DNA of 64,000 bases, taken from assembly GCF_029168945.1 (NCBI RefSeq), contig NC_083602.1:89414027-89478026 (forward strand), written 5' to 3'. The notes under the pieces are model-generated. The model saw nothing but the letters and a program-made list of their open reading frames with translations, was not told where the DNA came from and did not search any database. Source of the stretch: Cannabis sativa (Eukaryota > Streptophyta > Magnoliopsida > Rosales > Cannabaceae). Shown here piece by piece: positions 56,658 through 64,000 of the stretch; within the stretch, counting starts at the first letter, position 1; each line of letters begins with the position of its first letter. A program made the position numbers and the translations under genes.

Positions 56658-59142
56658 ATGAGCCAGAAACAATTACCAGAAAAAGCAGCTGAGATTGAAC
56701 AGCTGGACCCCATCAAATACGGCGACGTTTTCAACGTCCAGGGTGAGTTAGCGTCTAGGCCTATTGCGCCGAGAGACGCAGCCGCTATGCAAGCCGCTGA
56801 GAACATGGTTATAGGGAAAACTCTAAAGGGTGGCTCGGCTGCGGTCATGGAGTCGGCTGCCGCTCTAAATGAGCGACTCGGCTTGAGTGGCCATAACAAC
56901 GCATCAAACCTGGGTAGAGAGGAGGGCGTCACCGTCTCTCAAAAAACTCTTCACGGGAGCCGCGTCGTCACTGAAGCCATTGGTGGTCAGGTGATTATAT
57001 TAATTTATAATATTTGAAAAAAAAAATTAATATTTTATAATACTTACATAGTTAAACATAATATTACTTAAATTAATATTCAAATTAAAAAATATATTTC
57101 ACTTTTAAAATTTTTAATTAGAAAACACTTTTAATTAGAAAACGTTAAAAATAATTATTCAAAAGAAAAAAAATAATTATTGTAAAATATTCATATAATA
57201 AAAAAATATTTACTTTCTATTTCATTAAATGTATATTTTTTAAATTCTAGAATTTATTTAGTATATTACTATATTCTATATATTATTATTTAAATAGTGA
57301 AAATATATTTTTTTATAATGTATTCTTGCCAATATTTAAATATATATTATGTCTAACCAATTTTAGATATATTTTCAGTAAATAATAATTAAGTGTTATA
57401 TTGGCCAAATAATAAGTATTATTAGCGGTTTTAGAAAAAAAATATATTATTAGCGTAAATGTTTTTAATTGGATATTTATTTATCGTTAAATTTATGGCA
57501 AATTATTTTTTCGTAATAATATAATTGTTAAGATATTTTTCTTTAATTTTGACATGTTTTAAATTTTTTTAAACTGTTAAATTTTGTTTCAAAGTATGAA
57601 GATTGTTTAATTCAAAGTTTTTTTTTCTTTAGTTTTTCTTTCTGAATGAAAGGTCTTTAACGTGATTTTGTATGTGTAACAATTATTACTTGAATAGAAT
57701 TAAATAAAAATAATTTAATAATTTCAATAATTTAGAGTTTGAGAATAACATTTGGTACAAGTGGCAAAAATGCTAATTAGAATTTTTAGTTCTTAAACTT
57801 AATTTGAGATGTAGCAAATTATGCTCTTTGAACCTTTAAAGTGGTTAAAAATACTCCTGAACTATTGAGATGGTTGGATTTAAGGAATATTTTTTTTATT
57901 ATTTTAGTAAAAAAACTTAACACGGATGAAAGTTCAGAGGTCATAATTTAGTATATGTTAAAATCGAGGGACATGATTTGGTAGATTTCAAAGTTTGGTA
58001 GCAATTTAGTACATAAACAATTACTGAAATAGTAAAATCGAATGAAATTAGACAAAAGTCTTTAAATCCAACAATCTCAATTGTTCAGGAGTATTTTTAA
58101 CGACTTAAAATGTTCAGGGCATAATTTAATACATTTCAAAATTCATGAGAATAAAAAATAATTTTTTTAATTTTAATTATTTATATTTATAGGTGGTGAG
58201 GGAGTTGAGTGAGGCAGTGGTGGGAAGCGGAACACCAGGAGCGGTTTTGGATAAGGACTCGGTTAATATAGGCGAAGCCCTTGAGGCGGCTGCACTCTCA
58301 ATGGGCGACAAAACTGTTGACCAAAGTGATGCGTCCGCAATACAAGCCGCCGAGATGAGAGCAACTGGGCGTAATTTAACGCAGCCTGGCGGTATTGGTG
58401 CTCTTGCTCAGTCTGCTGCCACTCAAAACCCAAAAACCACAAATAAGACAACTATTTCTGATATTCTTAAGGTAATTAATATTAAAATTAATTTATATAT
58501 ATATAGATAGGTGGACATGTAGGAAAATGCTAATATATTTTTTTAATATTTTGTAAATTATTCAAAAAATTTATTATAAATTTACAAATAATATTAAATA
58601 GATACCACATACGTATACATTCATAAAGAAAAACAGACTTAACTCCTAAATAGCAAAACATATAAGAATTGTTTACCGAAGTACCCCTGAAAGAGTGTAT
58701 TAATTGCAGACTTTTCTTGTATTAATTTTTTTTTAGCATTATTATGAGGTAACAGTGGTGTTTAGCATTTTCGCGACATGTCGCGTTGCGATTAGTTAAC
58801 GATACTCTTTTAAAAGCTATTATATTAAGTTATATGGAATTCGATATATACTTAGTTGGACTAATAGCGATATTCACATGTAGAAGGGTGTTAAGCAACC
58901 GGTACCTTTAACATTTTTTTTTTTTTAATAGTTATTTGTGTGGTGAAAATATTGTGATGATTATAAATTATTATTAGGATGCGAGTGAGAAGCTAGAGAG
59001 GGATAAATGTGTGACTAGAGAAGATGCTGAAAGGGTAATTGATGCTGAGATAAGGAATAAGCCTGATCTGAACATCACTCCTACTCCTCCTGGAATTGGA
59101 GCCTCCATGGCTGCCGCCGCTACCCTCAACCAGAACAAATGA
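56658..59142 (+). CDS. Seed maturation protein, LEA D-34/SMP family, 3 exons, 258 aa
   Basis: Exons 56658-56990, 58193-58471 and 58978-59142, all GT-AG and phase 0, give 258 aa, the usual SMP length. The start MSQKQLPEKAAEIEQLDPIK is typical. Three SMP repeats are visible: YGDVFNVQGELASRPIAPRD with AAAMQAAENMVIGKT; VNIGEALEAAALSMGDKTVD with ASAIQAAEMRATGRN; and VTREDAERVIDAEIRNKP with a Gly/Ala-rich end (PGIGASMAAAATLNQNK). It is hydrophilic, Ala-rich and lacks a signal peptide, so probably cytosolic or nuclear. LEA proteins of this group accumulate in drying seeds and protect cell components. ACGT boxes upstream fit ABA control. Intron 1 carries a MITE. Confidence 0.96.
57770..58160. mobile_element. 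MITE, family B, inside SMP intron 1
   Basis: It contains AGCAAATTATGCTCTTTGAA, AAAATACTCCTGAACTATTGAGATGGTTGGATTTAAGGAA and the inverted counterparts AATCCAACAATCTCAATTGTTCAGGAGTATTTTTAACG and GGGCATAATTTAATACATTT. The insertion ends about 30 bp before exon 2, next to the acceptor site. Confidence 0.75.
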
Positions 59143-60009
59143 TCAATATACATAATATGTAAGCTATGTATAGCAATATGAATGTAATTAATTAGTTTGA
59201 AATATTTTGCAACGTGTAATAATTTGTGTGTCCACATCCATCCATTAACTATGTCGACGGGTTTGTTTAGAGTTTTTGTATATATAAATTTAATATATAA
59301 TTTTAGTGACATATGTTCTAAATATTTATAAAATTATATATATATATTTTTTTTATTTTTATCAGATTTTTTTAAATTTATATGTTAAAATAATATTTAG
59401 AAATAATTAATATTATATATGAATTAATTATTTGTTTGATTAAAATAGTTAGTAATTATATTGGTAAATAATATTTTTAGCTGTTAATATTTAAAATAAA
59501 TTTTTTTAGTATAATTTTTATGGGAGTCAAAATTTAAAAGATGTAATTAAAATTTCTTAATTACTTATATCATCAAATAAATTAGCTTAAATTAATTATG
59601 CATAAATCAAATCATAGAATGACTTTCTAAACGGACCCGAAAGATTTTCTTCAAACTGATATTTTACGTTTAGCTATATCTTACTGATTAATTATTAATA
59701 TAATAGTTTTCTTCATGGATGAACACTTTGAAGTTTGAAGTGTTGTTGAGTCCCATTCTTGGATACACTGATAAAGTCATTTCACAGTAATTAAGTAAAT
59801 GAGATGTCATTTAATTAGTTGGTGGGTATTCACTATGAATTCATCTCTATCTATCTCTGTACGTATACAATTAAAGTCCACTAGACTTTGACAATTCACA
59901 ACATGTACAAAAGTGGGCCTTATTAATACGTACCACACCATATGTAATTGGCTCATTGCTCACTTCTTTAAGGTTTTATCAATAATAATAGAGCATTAAT
60001 TAATGGTTA
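59143..60009. other. SMP 3' UTR and AT-rich spacer
   Basis: The SMP 3' UTR begins at 59143, but its end is not marked by a clear signal. Nothing else recognised. Confidence 0.45.
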
Positions 60010-60275
60010 ATTAAGATTTTTTTTCTCTTGAATGTACCAAATCATGTTTTTGATCTTTTTTTATCGTTAAAATTTATTCAGATTATTAGATTTAAGGACT
60101 TTTGTCTAATTTTATTCAATTTTACTGTTTCAATGATTGTTTATGTACTAAACTATATGCTTCCTAAACTTTGATATTTACCTAATCATGTCCCTCAAAC
60201 TTTGATATGTACTAAATCATACCCCTGAACTTTCATTCATATTAGAATTTTTTTACTAAAATTAACACAAAATAA
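60010..60275. mobile_element. MITE, family B
   Basis: Family words in the opposite order to the 57770 copy: GATTTAAGGACTTTTGTCTA, TTTTACTGTTTCAATGATTG, ATGTACTAAATCATACCCCTGAACTTTCATTCATATTAG. Confidence 0.65.
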
Positions 60276-60519
60276 TGTGAGAAATATTTTTAAATTTTTT
60301 TTTTAAGAATGATTTTATAAATTATTCTAAACTTACTATTTTGCAGACAAAAAAAAACTACTCTCTATGTGATCAAATTACTTAATTCCAAAATAGTAGG
60401 GTGAAGACCTGCATCTTTTTTTGAAAGAAATTAATATACAATCAGAACATTACAATATAATTTTGTTTATCATGAGACTAAGTCTTATAGTCGTTAGAAA
60501 TAAAATAAACAAATAGTTC

Positions 60520-60574
<55 letters not shown>
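60520..60574. repeat. (TTA)n microsatellite
   Basis: About 18 uninterrupted TTA units, likely to vary in length among individuals. Confidence 0.95.
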
Positions 60575-61083
60575 GTGATATAACTGATTTTAATTAAGTT
60601 AATAAAACGAATTCAGAAGGTACGTAACATATTTGGTTGTTTGTTTCTTGTGAATTATATATTATATATTAAGTCAATATTATGTTTAACTTATTAATTA
60701 GGTCCGTATTTGAATACTCAGTTTTCATATTATATAATAAATAAATATACATATATGAACATTTTTCAGATACAGTCGGAGAAAATAATTATATAATTAA
60801 CAGTTAATTAATTAACAATACCCTGTTATCATATATGCTCTCAATAATCGTTTTGCCTTACTTTGTACATTTTCCAATATATTAAACAAGAAAGTTGGAA
60901 TGATTCAATTCAAAAGAGATTATATATATAAGCCAAACTTTGGTACATTTACATCAATTAATTGATTCTTTTAAAATTGGAAAGAAATGAAATACATCAT
61001 CACTCACGTGTATATGTGGGAATTTTCTAGAAATTACCCAAAAATTATTACAATTAAAACTAATTAATTTTTAGACTTAAATA

Positions 61084-61487
61084 TGTGACAGTCAGTAGTC
61101 CCGTGATCCGTAAGGGAAATATCGGGTAAGCTGTGCAATTCCACACCGCCTGGAGAAGGTCAAGTGGGATGATTCTGAGACTGTGTAGGTATGGGACTAC
61201 ACAGTTGAAGAGAGCTTAAATGGATTGATTGGTACTACCTATGTCAACAAGGTGCATCTTGTTTTTCGGTAGCCATCTCGAAAGAACTCCACAGTTAAGC
61301 GTGCTTGGCCTGGAGCAATTTTAAGGATGGGTGACCTCCTAGGAAGTTTTCCCAGGATACGTGTGAGTGAGGACAAAGCACGCGGTCTGTAGGGTGACTG
61401 AAGCAGTCAGAGTGGCGTACTCGTGTATAAGAGCCATTCATTCCATGGGTGTGAGGACCCAATAGAGACTTGAACGGGGACGTTACA
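61084..61487 (+). mobile_element. Cassandra solo LTR
   Basis: It starts TGTGACAGTCAGTAG and ends GGGGACGTTACA, 404 bp, with a perfect 5-bp duplication AAATA (61079-61083 and 61488-61492). There is no interior, so it derives from LTR-LTR recombination of a full element. Opposite in orientation to the complete copy at 7.3 kb. Confidence 0.95.
61283..61350 (+). promoter_or_regulatory. 5S rRNA-derived region in the Cassandra solo LTR
   Basis: AGAACTCCACAGTTAAGCGTGCTTGG is followed at 5S-like spacing by AGGATGGGTGACCTCCTAGGAAGT. Box A and box C positions of plant 5S rRNA are recognisable. The 5' half of 5S rRNA is not preserved, so it is not a functional 5S gene. Confidence 0.85.
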
Positions 61488-61492
61488 AAATA

Positions 61493-63059
61493 ATTGTTTT
61501 GTGTTAATATAATCTGGAAAAAAAAAACATTAATTTTGACTGTCGTGGTAAGCAAACCAAATTCAGTCTTATATTTCTTTAATTATGTTTCTTACGTAAT
61601 TAAGCTATTAAATTTTGGTTTGAAAAGAAAACTATTAAATTTAATTTGAATTTGAATAATTTTTGATTGATGGAGGAAACAATATTATATTGTCATGGGA
61701 AAATACAAAGACATATATACAATGAATAAGATTTTATTTTATTTTTCTTAAAAAAGATGTATTTGGGAGTGGGTAGCTAGACAATAGAACACGCAATCAT
61801 TTGTCAAGTATTCTAAAATTAGAGTATGAGTAGAATTATAGATAATATTTTAATGAGAAATGATTTGTCAGGTAGTGTAAAAAGAGTTCTACAATATATA
61901 TACATATATATATACCTGTGGTATTGTATAGGTACAAATTATTGGATCACATACATTAACTTAATTATATTAGTGAATGAATAGAAAGGTTCTTAACTAT
62001 TGATTATTATGGTTTTATTTGGACGTTTTATAAAAGTTAGTCTACATTAATTACAGGGTTGTATTGTTATACTATACCTACGATGCACATTTCTTCTATG
62101 GGGATGGCTTTACGGGGATTCGCTCCTAATAGAACAGAAATTCTTTGTCTAAATAGAGAACGAGACAGGGACGAGGATTATTTTTTGCATCTGAATGTTA
62201 AACGAGGCAGGGACAGGGATCACACTCCCTGTCCCGACAATAACCCGTTTAGTATTTTATTTTATATTTATAGTAATATTTTATAATTTATAATTTATGT
62301 TTGTATTTTTTAGTATATTACTATCTTTTTTATGAATTTTACAATGTGTTTTGGATAATAATTAATTTATTAAAAAATAATTAAAGTGTAATATTTTAAT
62401 TTTTATGTAATTTAATATTTTTATATATTAAAATTTTATTATAAACTATATTTTTCTAATAGGGAAATTCCCTGTGCCGTCTTCGTTCCATGTGTATCCC
62501 TAACCATACCGCTCTCTCTATATATATACACATAGGTCACAGATTGTAAGCTTTGCTTAATTTATTCTCTAACAATAATATTCATATAAATATATATATG
62601 ACGAGTATTATTTCTCAATTTATTTCTCAATGTAAGCAAGTCGGTTCTGAGTTGAAATAGCCTATAAGTAAATTTGTTTTAAGTCTTTACTATAAAAATA
62701 AATTGTATTTTTAAAAATTATTAAAAAAAAATATGTATATTTTTTAATTTTTTTTTTATTTGAACCTCTAAAATAAGTGGGCCCTAGGTGCAAGCCTAGC
62801 CCGCCTATGCCTAGGGCCAACCTTAAATGTAAGTATTACCCATGATTTTTTTAAAAAAAATAATTATAATTAAATATTAATTTTAAAAATATTAATATAT
62901 ATAACATTAATATCAATATAAGAATTGATGTTAAGAATTTTTTTCCCATAAGTTGTTTTTTTTTTCTTATGAATTATTTTTTCTTTATGCATAATTTTTT
63001 GTCTAATATATTTTTGGGGTTTTTTTTTTATTTTTACATTTGAAAACAATTTTATTTTT
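61493..63059. other. AT-rich spacer
   Basis: No gene. 62059-62250 is less AT-rich, with GGGGATGGC...CGGGGATTCG and GAGGCAGGGACAGGGATC phrases that look like old repeat sequence. 62755-62825 has GTGGGCCCTAGGTGCAAGCC, similar in type to the repeat in MLO intron 4. Confidence 0.45.
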
Positions 63060-63470
63060 TTTTACAGAATTCTACATAGAACATTTATTACAATTAGCGG
63101 AGCAACTTAAATTGCAACCAAAAATCGTATAATAACCCATATAGAAACTATTAGATAAATCACTTTAGAAACTCAAATACCGTAAATTTAAAAAAAAAAA
63201 AGTTAAAAAAAATAGTAAATAGAGTAATTTCCCTATATTTTTTTGGGTGAATTATTTCTTGGGAAATTACTCTACATATTATAATTTTTTTACTTTTTTC
63301 TTCAAATTTACAGTTTGGGTATTGCTCCGGTGGTTTCTCTGTTAGTTTTTATATATAGATTGCTATGTGGATTTTAGTTACGATTTAGGTTGCTCTGTTA
63401 GTTGCTATGAGGGTTTCTATGTGAAATTTTGTAAAAATACAAAAAAAAAAAATTATTTTGAAGTGTAAAA
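63060..63470. repeat. Long inverted repeat (palindromic MITE-like)
   Basis: ACAGAATTCTACATAGAAC...GCGGAGCAACTTAAATTGCAAC on the left faces GATTTAGGTTGCTCTGTTAG...TTTCTATGTGAAATTTTGTA on the right, around a centre with GAGTAATTTCCC and GGGAAATTACTC. No coding. Words resembling the left arm recur near 16130-16200. Confidence 0.7.
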
Positions 63471-64000
63471 ATTAAAAAATCCTTAAATTAAATATTTAAA
63501 ATTTTCAAAACAAAAAATTCTCAATTTCTTCACTAGCTATATATATATAGTCAGTATCACATTTTGGAAGAGGCAGTGGTTGAAATTATTGCTAAAATTT
63601 GTTGAAATTATTTCATCAATTAATGTATGAATTGACATAATTTTGAACATTGCTAATAAGAATGTTACAGTTGAAAAAATCTGAGAAATGAGATCAACAA
63701 GATCATAATTATCCTACTAATTAAATTATAATTAAGGTGGGCTTTTTTTTTGTGTGACTCTAAATTAAGTAGTTTTTTTTTTCTTCTAAATTCTAATCAA
63801 GTTGATATTAATTTGTTAACGATGCTAGCTTATATATATAGGGAAATTTACATGGTATACTAACTTTTGTCATTTTCTTACAAAAATATTGTTAGGCGGA
63901 ATTTTTAACTTTTTTACTGTGTTTTTTCATAAGTTTCATACTGCAGTATACTGTATTAAGTTTTTACTGGTGTTCTACTGGTGATTTACTAGTGTTCTAC
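63471..64000. other. AT-rich spacer to window end
   Basis: No gene recognised. At 63960-64000 TACTGGTGTTCTACTGGTGA starts a short repeated word that may continue beyond the window. Confidence 0.4.

Noticed and set aside
61283..61350. 5S rRNA gene
   Set aside because: Only the 3' control-region half resembles 5S rRNA and it lies within a TRIM LTR bounded by a target duplication.
62059..62286. 75-codon plus-strand frame
   Set aside because: It has Arg/Asp-rich runs from repeated GGGACAGGGAT-like words; no domain or splice context.

Overview
This is nuclear DNA from a flowering plant, most likely a eudicot. The evidence is AT-rich intergenic DNA, plant-type spliced genes (an MLO receptor-like protein and a seed-maturation LEA/SMP protein), a plant tRNA-Pro gene, and plant-only transposon families: Cassandra TRIMs carrying 5S rRNA sequence, Tekay-like chromovirus, Tnt1-type Copia, plant L1-like LINEs with an ORF1 of DUF4283 type, and CACTA. 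The species cannot be fixed from the sequence alone. No CRISPR, operon or prokaryotic features are present.

Layout. 1-4.5 kb: a Copia RT relic, then a decayed LINE interrupted first by a hAT-like MITE and again by a 2.2-kb solo LTR with a perfect 5-bp target duplication. 4.5-10.6 kb: intergenic DNA with tRNA-derived SINEs, a 340-bp TRIM, and a complete Cassandra element on the minus strand. 10.95-13.16 kb: a 5'-truncated LINE with target duplications. 13-17.9 kb: AT-rich DNA without genes. 17.9-23.5 kb: a full-length LINE with an exact 17-bp target duplication, an intact ORF1 and a broken ORF2. 25.6-31.65 kb: a Copia element with almost identical LTRs but a defective pol. 34.2-38.4 kb: a minus-strand chromovirus that has lost its 5' half. 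38.8-39.2 kb: a second copy of the small TRIM.

The gene-bearing part is on the right. A 15-exon MLO gene (547 aa, minus strand) fills 41.26-47.64 kb. A CACTA derivative (48.48-51.24 kb) has inserted into an older GGGTCGTGT-rich repeat upstream of MLO. A tRNA-Pro(AGG) gene lies at 54.16 kb, an uncharacterised 247-aa protein gene in four exons at 54.4-55.4 kb (minus), and a three-exon SMP/LEA gene (258 aa, plus) at 56.66-59.14 kb, with ACGT-core boxes upstream. A Cassandra solo LTR sits at 61.1-61.5 kb. Several families of palindromic MITEs are scattered through introns and spacers.

The host genes are independent single units and form no visible pathway together. I did not find a convincing new multi-gene system. 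The most noteworthy items are the Copia element (gag start codon and 5' splice site inside the LTR; near-identical LTRs around a dead pol), the ATGA overlap joining the two LINE ORFs, the CACTA derivative with its own promoter-like region and palindromic array, and the uncharacterised CxxC protein.
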